A stretch of 64,000 nt of DNA from Microscillaceae bacterium. GTDB lineage: Bacteria; Bacteroidota; Bacteroidia; Cytophagales; Microscillaceae. Below, in pieces: positions 16,779-25,645 of the stretch. How positions within the stretch are numbered: the stretch's first letter is position 1; each line of letters opens with the position of its first letter. The position numbers and the translations under genes were made by a program. The DNA lies in assembly GCA_025054775.1 (NCBI GenBank), contig JANWZA010000026.1, forward strand, positions 36,314 through 100,313, given 5' to 3'. Below the pieces are notes generated by a model, which had not been told where the DNA came from, searched no databases, and saw nothing but the letters and a program-made list of their open reading frames with translations.

Positions 16779-17876
16779 TTATAATCTTTTTCGCTTATTT
16801 CGCTGAAAATCCTCAAAGATAAAATTGCCTAATTCTTTTAGATTGCTGTAATAGGCTTTGCCGTTGTTTACGGCAGTAAATTCTCGTACAAATTCACGTA
16901 GATATGGGTCTGAAGCAATCATAAAAGTAGTAATAGGAATTTTGAGTTTACGGCATTGTGCGGCTAATGTGAGTGTTTTTTTGAGAATTTTTCTGTCAAT
17001 ACCGAAACTATTTTTGTAATATTTCAAGCCGATTTTAAGGCAGGTAGGTTTGCCGTCAGTTATCATAAAAATTTGCTTGTTAGGATTTTTGCGTCTTCGC
17101 AAAATGTCCATAGCTAATTCCAACCCTGCTACGGTATTGGTATGGTAAGGTCCTGCTTCTAAATAAGGCAAATCCTTAATTTGTATTTGCCATGCATCAT
17201 TACCGAATACAATAATATCAAGCGTATCTTTAGGGTATTTTGTAGTAATCAATTCGGCTAGAGCCATAGCTACTTTTTTAGCAGGTGTAATGCGATCCTC
17301 TCCGTACAAAATCATAGAGTGCGAAATATCAATCATCAATACGGTAGAGGTTTGGGCTTTACTTTCAGTTTCAATAATTTCCAAGTCATTTTCAAAAAGT
17401 TGAAAATCTTGGATACCATGATTGATATGAGCATTTCGTATGGAGTCTGTGAGGGAGATTTTATCTAAATCGTCACCAAATTGAAACTCTCTACGGTCTA
17501 CTCCCAGCTCGTCCCCTATTCCTGAAAATGTAGTTTGGTGGTTGCCTGTACGTGTTTTTTTGAGTTTTCCGAAAATTTCTTCTAGAGCACTTCTACGGAT
17601 AGCGATTTCCATTTTGGGGGTAAGGGTAATATTTCCATTGACAGGATTTTCTTGAATATAACCTTTACTCTTCAAGTCTTCAATAAAATCACCCATGCCA
17701 TAGTTATCAGAAGTAAATCCATATTGTTTGTCTAACCTGCTCATAAGGTCAAGGGCTTGTGCTACATCTCCTGATGTGAGGGTAAGCAGTTGCAAAAAGA
17801 TAGACAACAGCCGCTGAAAATCAGCATTAGGCTGTTGCTCTTTTGGTGTGTATTTTCTGAATCTATGTCCGAGCAT
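16779..17876 (-). CDS. VWA-domain protein
   Basis: A 365-residue cytoplasmic protein. The N-terminal half (1-170) is helical and of unknown role. A von Willebrand factor A domain (about 175-345) has the metal-binding MIDAS sequence D183-I-S185-H-S187, followed by HTNTVAGLELAM and the downstream MFITDGKPT-like segment MITDGKPT. Such proteins usually work with a MoxR or Mg-chelatase-type AAA ATPase, but none is encoded here. It converges on rlmN. Confidence 0.85.
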   Translation of the reverse strand: MLGHRFRKYTPKEQQPNADFQRLLSIFLQLLTLTSGDVAQALDLMSRLDKQYGFTSDNYGMGDFIEDLKSKGYIQENPVNGNITLTPKMEIAIRRSALEEIFGKLKKTRTGNHQTTFSGIGDELGVDRREFQFGDDLDKISLTDSIRNAHINHGIQDFQLFENDLEIIETESKAQTSTVLMIDISHSMILYGEDRITPAKKVAMALAELITTKYPKDTLDIIVFGNDAWQIQIKDLPYLEAGPYHTNTVAGLELAMDILRRRKNPNKQIFMITDGKPTCLKIGLKYYKNSFGIDRKILKKTLTLAAQCRKLKIPITTFMIASDPYLREFVREFTAVNNGKAYYSNLKELGNFIFEDFQRNKRKRL

Positions 17877-17997
17877 GTTTGTATTTTCACTTAGCGTAAA
17901 GATTTAATTTTTTTTTTAATATAAGGGATGTATAAGTATTACGAAAAAGCTACAAAATTTTCTTGAAACTACGATATTGCATTTTGAGAAACTTTCA

Positions 17998-18549
17998 TTA
18001 GTTTTTATTTCTTACGAAATTTGGTTTGAAATCTATTTGTATGGGAATAGGCATAGGGAAATCCTGTACGGGTATACTAAAATTAGTTTTTCCTTGGAAT
18101 TTAAAGTTTTCTGCTGTAATCTCTAGCACGTCAAATAATTCAGGAATTGGTGGAAGGGTAGCTCCTGGTGGCAATAAAGGCTTCAAAGGTTCAAAATCAA
18201 TTACATTAGCATTCTTGAGTCTGATTTGTTGGTCGTTGTTTAGCAATTCCCAGTTACCTTTTTGCTCAGGGGCATTTCCATTTCTGAGTCTAAACGTACC
18301 ATCTTTCTCAAACTTCAAGATGAGTGTAGAAATATTTTGGTCTTGCTTTTGATTAAACACAAAACTTGATATGGTTACCTCCGCTACTTCACCTCTCCAT
18401 TCGTTTTGTGCGAGGAGTTCGGCTTTGGTTTTAGGTTTTGCTTCTTTACCTTTGCAAGAGAAAAGATAAACACACGGTATTATGCCCAACATCACAAGAG
18501 TATAAAAAAGATGTTTTCTTTTTGGAGTAAAAGTTTGCATATTTTTCAT
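17998..18549 (-). CDS. Small lipoprotein with lipocalin-like fold
   Basis: A 183-residue lipoprotein with a hydrophobic N-terminus and lipobox-like LFSC. The mature part holds a short beta-rich domain with FEKDGTFRLRNG and KGNWELLNNDQQIRL, the usual pattern of lipocalin-like Bacteroidota proteins. A proline-rich segment (PPGATLPPIPELF) follows. It starts 9 bp after the stop codon of the papain-like protease gene, so the two are cotranscribed. It may assist or anchor that protease, but this is only inferred from position. Confidence 0.7.
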   Translation of the reverse strand: MKNMQTFTPKRKHLFYTLVMLGIIPCVYLFSCKGKEAKPKTKAELLAQNEWRGEVAEVTISSFVFNQKQDQNISTLILKFEKDGTFRLRNGNAPEQKGNWELLNNDQQIRLKNANVIDFEPLKPLLPPGATLPPIPELFDVLEITAENFKFQGKTNFSIPVQDFPMPIPIQIDFKPNFVRNKN

Positions 18550-18558
18550 AAAAAAATG

Positions 18559-19992
18559 TTACTTAATATGTTGAATAGCTACTACAATAGGAACGACTAT
18601 TTGCTTTTTAGAGTTGTTTTTTATCGAAAAATTTATTTTATCATGGCTAAAATATTGTCCATCTTGTAAATCTATTGCATAATTTTCTAATGCTTTGCTC
18701 AATCTTTGCGAGAAATTTCCTTGTGTATTTTGAAACTTGATTAATATCTCTTCGATAGGTAGCCTGTCAGAGGAATACAAAATGCACAGATAGTCTGTAC
18801 CTACTTGGTCATCTAGCATAAAATAATGGTCTTCGTCAGGGATAGCAATGTTAGAGCCACGGTAGCCGAGGTAAGCACTCGTTTTATTGTTAGGAGGGAA
18901 TAACTGCTGTATGTTATAGGATAAATCTGTACTGAGCACATAAACGTAGGCAGGTTCTTCATTTTTAATAGTCATTTTATACATTGTTCCTGAGGGATAA
19001 GGTCGTTGCATTTCGTAGTAGCCTTTGCTTTTCATGGTAACTTTCATTTCTGTTCCTTCTAATAAGGAAAACTTAATTTCAGAGGCTAATTTTATTTCTT
19101 TTTCGGGTTCTAGGGTCATTTCATAGGCTTCAAAGCAATAGCGATTAAAATCCTCATAAGTAATCCAAATAAAGCCCTCGTTGCCCCATTTTGTGCCCCA
19201 GCTATTCATAATTTCAAATGAGCCACCGTTTTTATTATCATCATAACTTACTACAGTAACAGCATGACCACCGTCAGGAGAGGGATTATCCGTAGATTGT
19301 AATTTCCAAGTATCTTTACCGTTGGCATATAAAAATGACTCCGTACAACATTGTATACCAACGACTACAGGCTTATCTTCAGCCAGACTCTTCTTTACAA
19401 GTTGAACCTTGTTAGGAGAATTATGCTCAAAAAGGCGTTGATAATCTGTAATTCTATATTCTTTTGCACGTTCTATGTGTTGTTGAGTGATAGGTTGGCC
19501 ACATACTTCGTGAAATTCTTTGAGTTTTAGAGTACCAAACTCTTTCATAATTTCTAGGGCAACGGGCAAATTTGTTCCCTCTTTACAATCTACATCTTGA
19601 TTTGACTTGGCTTTTTCGTAAACAAAGAAAGGAGAGAAGGCATTTTCATTGATTATTAAAGAGCTAGTCCAACCTAACTTTTGAGCAAGCATGATGGTAC
19701 GTGCAGCATAAGCTGTAGACCAGCCTACACAGTTACCATATAAACCTTGATTACGTGCAATAGGAGCATATTTTCGTAACGATTTTTGGGTAGGAAGTGC
19801 CATAAAATCGCCACGCATAAGAGTGGGTTTTAATGGTACTTGCTTATATCTCTCAAGATCCAGCTTACAACCTGTACCATATGGCTTTGTTTGAGCAAAG
19901 AGTGTAAAGCTTGCTAAAACACCCACAACTAGTATACAGTTTGTTTTAACATTTGATAGATTACGAAAGTTTTTCAAAATACAGCATTTCAT
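18559..19992 (-). CDS. Secreted papain-family (C1) cysteine protease with DUF4384-like C-terminus
   Basis: A 477-residue exported protease with a signal peptide (about 1-34, ending FAQ). The papain domain has the whole catalytic set: Q82 and C88 in NQGLYGNCVGWS, H243 in GGHAVTVVSYDD and N263 in IMNSWGTKWGNEGF. A C-terminal beta-rich segment (about 300-425, KFSLLEGTEMKVT and YVYVLSTDLSYNIQQLFP) resembles DUF4384. No clear pro-domain is present between the signal peptide and the catalytic core, so control of activity is unclear. A lipoprotein gene follows after 9 bp. A caspase-fold gene lies upstream behind a terminator. Substrate unknown. Confidence 0.88.
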   Translation of the reverse strand: MKCCILKNFRNLSNVKTNCILVVGVLASFTLFAQTKPYGTGCKLDLERYKQVPLKPTLMRGDFMALPTQKSLRKYAPIARNQGLYGNCVGWSTAYAARTIMLAQKLGWTSSLIINENAFSPFFVYEKAKSNQDVDCKEGTNLPVALEIMKEFGTLKLKEFHEVCGQPITQQHIERAKEYRITDYQRLFEHNSPNKVQLVKKSLAEDKPVVVGIQCCTESFLYANGKDTWKLQSTDNPSPDGGHAVTVVSYDDNKNGGSFEIMNSWGTKWGNEGFIWITYEDFNRYCFEAYEMTLEPEKEIKLASEIKFSLLEGTEMKVTMKSKGYYEMQRPYPSGTMYKMTIKNEEPAYVYVLSTDLSYNIQQLFPPNNKTSAYLGYRGSNIAIPDEDHYFMLDDQVGTDYLCILYSSDRLPIEEILIKFQNTQGNFSQRLSKALENYAIDLQDGQYFSHDKINFSIKNNSKKQIVVPIVVAIQHIK

Positions 19993-20008
19993 AGTTTTCA
20001 GGGTAGTG

Positions 20009-20016
20009 CAAATATA
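20009..20016 (-). promoter_or_regulatory. -7 promoter element (TATATTTG on minus strand)
   Basis: Matches TAnnTTTG 17 bp upstream of the papain-like protease ATG, giving a very short leader. Confidence 0.45.
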
Positions 20017-20084
20017 TGTTTTTTTTGATAATTAGCTTTTTTTCAAATACCTTTTACTTATATTGCAAAAACGAATACAAATAC

Positions 20085-20126
20085 AAAGAGTTTCAAGGAA
20101 GAATGTTATTTCCCTTGAAACTCTTT
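20085..20126 (-). terminator. Intrinsic terminator after the caspase gene
   Basis: Perfect 14-bp inverted repeat (arms 20085-20098 and 20113-20126; 14-nt loop). On the minus strand it is followed by the T-rich sequence GTATTTGTATTCGTTTTTGC. It separates the caspase gene from the protease gene. Confidence 0.75.
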
Positions 20127-20152
20127 ATTTAGGTATAATCTCCACTTTACTG

Positions 20153-22507
20153 TTATTTAGGTTTAGGAATGAAAAAGAAATCGCTTCCTGGTTCATTAGA
20201 GCCACTTGAAAACTCACCCATGCAGGGTCTTGGTTTCAAGTCTTCTAAATACTTAAATATTTTTCTAGTAGTAAGAACTTCTTGCATGTCATAGGCTTCT
20301 CTCAAAGCATACAACCATTTTCTTATGAATGGTGAATTTTGCCCATCTCTGCCGTCAGGTACTTGTTCTTTCTCTGCTGAAGCAATATAAAGACGAGTTT
20401 TTAACTTCTTTTTACGCTTTATATTCTCCAAGCCTTTAATTCCTTTATATTCTACGGTTTCTGTACCTCTTGAAGCAATTAACTCATCAAAAGTACCACT
20501 ATAACAGAAATCAAGTGAAACGAGTATATGTTTGCAATTAATATTATCTATCCAGTTACGAAGGGTTGATAAATGGATAAGAGTTTCTCCGAAGGGATCT
20601 TCTGCAGGTGTAAGCCCTTCTATGGGAACGAAGTAACCTTGCTTTACCTTCTCGTCGTGATGTCCATGTCCTGCCAAATGAATAAGTAATTGATCCTCTG
20701 GGCTGTAAGTACGTTGCATGTAATCATCACGCAAGGTTTTCAGTATATCTTTACGTGTAGGATTCTCTAAAACTTTTACCTCGTAACCATACAACTCACG
20801 ATATAATTGGGCTAAATCATAGGCATCTTTTATTGGATTTTTCAATCTATCCCAGTGCTTGTAGTCTTTCTCTGCAATGATAAGCACGTATGTTTTTCCT
20901 AAATTTTCTTTTTGTGCTAATATAGGAATAGGGACGTAGTCTGGCTCAGCATTTTTCACAACGGGGGGGTCAGCTTGTGTACTGATTATTATTTTTCTGT
21001 GGCTTTTAGCTACATTTCCTTTCTTGTCATACACTTCTATGTAAAGGTCAAATTGAGTTGTATTAACAGGTAACGCTAATGTAGCTTGAAATCTACCATT
21101 ATGAGAGAAATAAGTAGCTCTTAGATTGTTTACCATTATTTTTTCTATTCCATTCTCATCTCGCACAATACCGCTTACGGTAAGCGTTTCAGTTTTTGGT
21201 ATGGTAATGATGCCTCGCATGGTTTCTTGTGGATTATCAATCTCTTTGTTCATTACCAACAGACTTTCTATAGAGGGAGGTATATTGTCTACTTTTTGAG
21301 CATCTATCTTGTATAGTAGTTTTTGGGCATTTTCTATAAGCGTTTTCTCGCGGGTTCTATCGGCTGAGGCTAATACTTTTTTAGCTAGACGTTGTGCCTC
21401 GTCTAGTTCGTTTCGTTTGAAGGCAATTTTAGCCTTTAACCAGTCATACTCAGTTTTTTCTTGAGAGAAGTTTTGAGTTATTTGCTCAGCTATTTCAAAA
21501 TATTCGGCTGTTTCTGCAAATTCGGTGATTAACTCTACTATTTCTACCTTTTCATGCTCTCTTTTAGTAGCTAATAATGACTTAAACTTTTCAAAATCTT
21601 TTTGGGCTTGCTGTAAATCTTGACGTTTTTGATTTATTAAAGAGCGGAGTAAAAGAGCAGTAACATTTCTTGACTGTTGTTTTATTACCTTATCTACCTG
21701 CTCATAAGCGATATTATAGTTTGGGGATGGCTCTCTCATATTTTGCACCGCACCATATACATACGCTTTATATTGTTGTGGATTTATTTTACAAGCTATT
21801 CTATAGTACTCAATGGCACTTTCCTTAGCAGCAAGCTGAGCGTATGCATTTCCTAGTTCAAGATAACAGTTAGAAAGATAGTCGCGGTAAGCTATTTGCT
21901 CGTCTCTAATAAGAATAATTGTATTGAGTAAGCCTGCTAATGCAGTTTCTTTCTCTTGTTTAGCAGTAGCCTTATAAAAATACACTAAATTAGAAACAAA
22001 GATAGCGATTGCATTTTTATTTAGGCATCTAAGTGAGCTATTGACATCTTGTTCAGCTTTTTTTATATCACCTACTTTTAGGTAGGTCCAGGCTCTTTCT
22101 GCATACAACCGCTCATCGGCACTAGCCAACTGAATGGCTTTGGTATAGCTATCAATAGATGCTCTATAGTCTTCTTTTAAGGAACTCTCTATCAGAGCTT
22201 TAAGATGATAGTTTGCTGATAACAGCGGATTAATTTCTATGGCTTTTGCTATAAAGTAGGACGCGCTGTCCGCATTTCCCTCACGGTAGTAAGAGTCTGC
22301 AAGATAGTAGAGTGCCTCTTCGTTGTGAGGTGCTATGCTAAGAGCCTGGCGAAAATCTATAATTGCCTGCCGAAGCGGTTTTGCACCTTCTAACGATAGT
22401 TTTCTTCTACCATTTTCAATAAACTCTTTAACATTCTGCCCCCATGAAGATTGGCAAGCTAATAAAGATACCCCAATCACAAATATGACCAATCTCAATT
22501 TTGGCAT
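20153..22507 (-). CDS. Secreted TPR protein with C-terminal caspase (C14) domain
   Basis: A 784-residue protein when started at the ATG 22507, which places the signal peptide (ending SSWGQ) at the N-terminus. An in-frame ATG at 22567 would add 20 residues. After the signal come TPR repeats (about 25-390), an Ig-like beta domain (about 420-500) and a caspase/metacaspase-like domain (about 525-780). The catalytic dyad is H614 in LAGHGHHD and C668 in LDFCYSG, both in the expected context. Segments for substrate recognition are not interpretable by eye. It is probably an active cysteine peptidase outside the cytoplasm. Neighbours do not define its target. Confidence 0.87.
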   Translation of the reverse strand: MPKLRLVIFVIGVSLLACQSSWGQNVKEFIENGRRKLSLEGAKPLRQAIIDFRQALSIAPHNEEALYYLADSYYREGNADSASYFIAKAIEINPLLSANYHLKALIESSLKEDYRASIDSYTKAIQLASADERLYAERAWTYLKVGDIKKAEQDVNSSLRCLNKNAIAIFVSNLVYFYKATAKQEKETALAGLLNTIILIRDEQIAYRDYLSNCYLELGNAYAQLAAKESAIEYYRIACKINPQQYKAYVYGAVQNMREPSPNYNIAYEQVDKVIKQQSRNVTALLLRSLINQKRQDLQQAQKDFEKFKSLLATKREHEKVEIVELITEFAETAEYFEIAEQITQNFSQEKTEYDWLKAKIAFKRNELDEAQRLAKKVLASADRTREKTLIENAQKLLYKIDAQKVDNIPPSIESLLVMNKEIDNPQETMRGIITIPKTETLTVSGIVRDENGIEKIMVNNLRATYFSHNGRFQATLALPVNTTQFDLYIEVYDKKGNVAKSHRKIIISTQADPPVVKNAEPDYVPIPILAQKENLGKTYVLIIAEKDYKHWDRLKNPIKDAYDLAQLYRELYGYEVKVLENPTRKDILKTLRDDYMQRTYSPEDQLLIHLAGHGHHDEKVKQGYFVPIEGLTPAEDPFGETLIHLSTLRNWIDNINCKHILVSLDFCYSGTFDELIASRGTETVEYKGIKGLENIKRKKKLKTRLYIASAEKEQVPDGRDGQNSPFIRKWLYALREAYDMQEVLTTRKIFKYLEDLKPRPCMGEFSSGSNEPGSDFFFIPKPK

Positions 22508-22583
22508 ACAAGCCTCCACCTTCTTGCTTGCTAAGCAGAAACATGGAATATGGTTAGTGATAGGCATGAAATGTAAATTTTTT

Positions 22584-22620
22584 TAATTTTTAGCAGAAAG
22601 TATAATTTTAGCAGAAAGCA
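22584..22620 (-). repeat. Two tandem ~18-bp units upstream of the caspase gene
   Basis: Copies 22584-22602 and 22603-22620 both read TAATTTT(T)AGCAGAAAG(T/C)A, differing by one indel and one base. They lie 77 bp upstream of the preferred start. Confidence 0.75.
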
Positions 22621-22756
22621 TAAACATCAAGCTATAATGGTGCTTTACTTTTTTAGTTTAGCCTATAAATCAAGAGCAAAGTTAGTTTTTTTTTCTTAAT
22701 AAAAGAAACTTTTTTTCATATTTTTTTAATTTTCTTTAATCAGAAAATTGAATAAC

Positions 22757-25456
22757 TTACTTCATAATTTCCACAAAAAAAGTAGTACCTATTCCTATTT
22801 TAGTATCAAAAAAAATGCGGCCTTGATGTTTTTCTACAATTTTTTTTACAATATCTAACCCTAATCCATTGCCAATTCCTACGGGTTTAGTAGTAAAAAA
22901 TGGCTCAAAAATATGGGGTTGAACTTCCTCTGGGATACCTCCCCCCGTATCAGTAATAGCTACACATACTTTTGAGTCAGTTTCTGTGGCTTTTATGTGT
23001 AATTCACCTTTGAAGTTCATAGCTTGCAAAGCATTATTAATGATATTGCTCCAAACCTGAGTTATTTCATCAGCATAGCAATTAATAACTAACGTTTCAG
23101 GAATATCTATTTTCACTTTTACTCCGCGCTTAATGTGATGTTTATGTAAAGCTAAAACAGCTTCTAAGTTTTGCCGCAAGTTAATACAAGATTTTTCCGT
23201 ACTGCGTTCTTGACGGGAGTAGGTTTTAAGCATAGTCACTGTTTTAGAGGCTTGCTGGGAAGCAAAGGCAATATTAAGGCAACTTTTTACTACATTTGAT
23301 AAGTTGTTAATGAATAAGAAAATCTCCAAATGATTTTTATGTTTCAACAATGGCATAAGTTGTTTGATGTTTAATTGAGCTTGCACATTCATTAAGATCT
23401 CAGCTATGCGGCGGGTATGAGGTATTTTATTTTCGTGAAGTATTACAATCCAATTCTCCTTTATTTTACGCTTCTCCTGTAAAGAAATTTGCTCATCTTC
23501 AAATTTTATTTTACTTATTAAATCAAAAAAAACTACACGTTTAGAGGGAGAAAGATTTTGCAAGACTACTTGTAAATCTTGGATAATACGTTCTACGGCT
23601 CTTTGTAAACTCTGAACCGAGGACTGGATAGCAGCCAGAGGTGTATTTAGTTCGTGAGCTACATTAGCAATGAGTTTTCCCAAAGCAGACATTTTTGCAC
23701 TCTCTATCAGTTGGTTTTGCATAATTTCTTGATTTTTTATAGTCTGCTCTAAGGCTAAATTTTGTTGTGCTAACTTTTCATAGACTTGCTTGGTAGAGGT
23801 AATATCATAAACCGTACCTAATACTGAGGGCTCTCCATTATATTCTATTTTAGTAATAGATAAATCTAACCATAATAGGTTTCCACTCTTATGATATGCT
23901 TGAATTTCATACCTACGTAATACTACCCCGTTCTCTACACGCTTATCATAATGCTCTTGTACCAAATCAATATAATCTGTATGAATAATATCTGTTATAT
24001 TTTTTTTGTATATCTCCTCTAAGGAATATCCTAACATAGAGGCTAAATAAGTATTCACATACTTGAGATAAAAATTTTGATGAATAAACACACCCGCTTG
24101 CATAGTTTCTACCAAATTTCTAAACAAGCGTTCTTTTTCTTGCAAAACCTGTAAGGTATTTTCTATTTCTAAGGTGCGTTGATGTACCAAGTGTTCTAAA
24201 TTTTCCTTACTTGCTTTTAATTCACGGATAGCTGCTAATTCTGATTGGTGCATCTGCTTATAAACTATACTACTTTTATACACGATAGCCAAGCCAAGCA
24301 AACTTGTTTCTATGACTGCTATAATTTCTATTGAATGAAATAACAATAGCATATTGGCATAAAGCCAATCAAAAGACTGAAAGAGGTATGAAATGAAGCC
24401 TACAATAGAAATAACCCATGCAGCAAAAAGATAAGCAAACAGCGGAACTAAATCCTTCCTAAAAAAGAGAATAGTAGCTATAATAAGTAATAAACGCGTG
24501 GAGATAGATACAATCAAATTGGAAACTACAAGTAAAGAATTGTCAAGATACCAAAATATGATAGGATAGACAGTATACGCCCCGAGTATCCACTTAACTA
24601 ACCTGTAAAATTTAGATTTTTTTGAGACACTTAGTAGCTGAACTATAAATAAAACCAAAAATACCATCCCCCAAGATACAATGAACACAGAAAGGTGGTT
24701 TGCTACCACTTCCGTTAAATCAGCGGGAGCAAAATAGCTACTAGTGTAGCCGTTTATTTGTAAAAATAGTAAAATAATAGAGAGTACATACCCCGAAAAA
24801 TACAGATATACCACAGCACGTGTATAAAGCCAACCACTTAAACTCGCTAAACAAAACAAAATCAGTATCCCCACTATAAACCCTGACAACAACGCATCTC
24901 CCACGCTGTCTTTATAGAAATATTCCATAGAAGATAAGAACAAGGGGACTTTCAAAATACCTTGCGTTTGAATCCTTAAATAAATAGTTTTCGTTTCACG
25001 AGGAGCAAAGCTAATATAAACTATGGGAAGACGTAAAGGAGCAGACCGCTTAGCTATAGGCACATTATCACCATACAGCATTTTGATGTATTTTTTTTTA
25101 TCAGGTACGTATATTTGTACGTTGTCTAAAAGCGGATTTTTTATATCTAAAATAACACGCTTGCTCTTATCATTATTATTGTAAATTTCTACTCTGTACC
25201 AATAACTCTTTTTCCCAAATACTATTCCCTTGTTGAGAAAAGGTATATTACAGGGCTGAAATTGCTTCTGAAAGTTGGTTTGAGTTACCTCCTCTATAGT
25301 CTTTTGGTTGGTAGTATCTACATAGTAAGTTGTATATCTATCCAAGCTAATGATTTTATCGTTACTACCTAACAACACCTTTGTAGATTGTGCCAACCCT
25401 TCTACCAAGGGTAGAAATCCACCCACGAAACATACTACTAATCTGAAATAGTACAT
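22757..25456 (-). CDS. 7TMR-DISM PAS sensor histidine kinase
   Basis: An 899-residue kinase. A signal peptide (about 1-22) leads to a 7TMR-DISMED2-type periplasmic beta domain (about 35-165), then seven transmembrane helices (about 187-395), a coiled coil and a PAS domain (about 449-555; MLGYSLEEIYKKNITDII). The histidine phospho-acceptor is H601 in NVAHELNTPLAAI. About 175 residues separate it from the ATP-binding domain (about 780-899; DTGGGIPEEVQPHIFEPFFTTK, GNGLGLDIV). Such long inserts occur in Bacteroidota kinases. The DISMED2 fold is thought to bind carbohydrates or similar ligands. No response regulator is beside it. Confidence 0.92.
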   Translation of the reverse strand: MYYFRLVVCFVGGFLPLVEGLAQSTKVLLGSNDKIISLDRYTTYYVDTTNQKTIEEVTQTNFQKQFQPCNIPFLNKGIVFGKKSYWYRVEIYNNNDKSKRVILDIKNPLLDNVQIYVPDKKKYIKMLYGDNVPIAKRSAPLRLPIVYISFAPRETKTIYLRIQTQGILKVPLFLSSMEYFYKDSVGDALLSGFIVGILILFCLASLSGWLYTRAVVYLYFSGYVLSIILLFLQINGYTSSYFAPADLTEVVANHLSVFIVSWGMVFLVLFIVQLLSVSKKSKFYRLVKWILGAYTVYPIIFWYLDNSLLVVSNLIVSISTRLLLIIATILFFRKDLVPLFAYLFAAWVISIVGFISYLFQSFDWLYANMLLLFHSIEIIAVIETSLLGLAIVYKSSIVYKQMHQSELAAIRELKASKENLEHLVHQRTLEIENTLQVLQEKERLFRNLVETMQAGVFIHQNFYLKYVNTYLASMLGYSLEEIYKKNITDIIHTDYIDLVQEHYDKRVENGVVLRRYEIQAYHKSGNLLWLDLSITKIEYNGEPSVLGTVYDITSTKQVYEKLAQQNLALEQTIKNQEIMQNQLIESAKMSALGKLIANVAHELNTPLAAIQSSVQSLQRAVERIIQDLQVVLQNLSPSKRVVFFDLISKIKFEDEQISLQEKRKIKENWIVILHENKIPHTRRIAEILMNVQAQLNIKQLMPLLKHKNHLEIFLFINNLSNVVKSCLNIAFASQQASKTVTMLKTYSRQERSTEKSCINLRQNLEAVLALHKHHIKRGVKVKIDIPETLVINCYADEITQVWSNIINNALQAMNFKGELHIKATETDSKVCVAITDTGGGIPEEVQPHIFEPFFTTKPVGIGNGLGLDIVKKIVEKHQGRIFFDTKIGIGTTFFVEIMK

Positions 25457-25555
25457 ACCTAAACAACTTGAAGAATGAACAAATTTTATTTTTCTTTGTC
25501 AGAAGTTCTTTTACAGGGCAGTTTGCTTACCTTAAAAACTTGGTTGAATTTTTTA

Positions 25556-25590
25556 CAAATATACCAAAAGACAATCTAAAAAAATACAAA
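25556..25590 (-). promoter_or_regulatory. Candidate promoter of the 7TMR-DISM kinase gene
   Basis: On the minus strand, -33 TTTG (25587-25590), 23-bp spacer and -7 TATATTTG (25556-25563), about 100 bp upstream of the ATG. Confidence 0.45.
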
Positions 25591-25645
25591 ACTACTCTCA
25601 ATTTTGAGTAAGTAAAACTACCTATAACTCTGCTAAGACTTTTTA

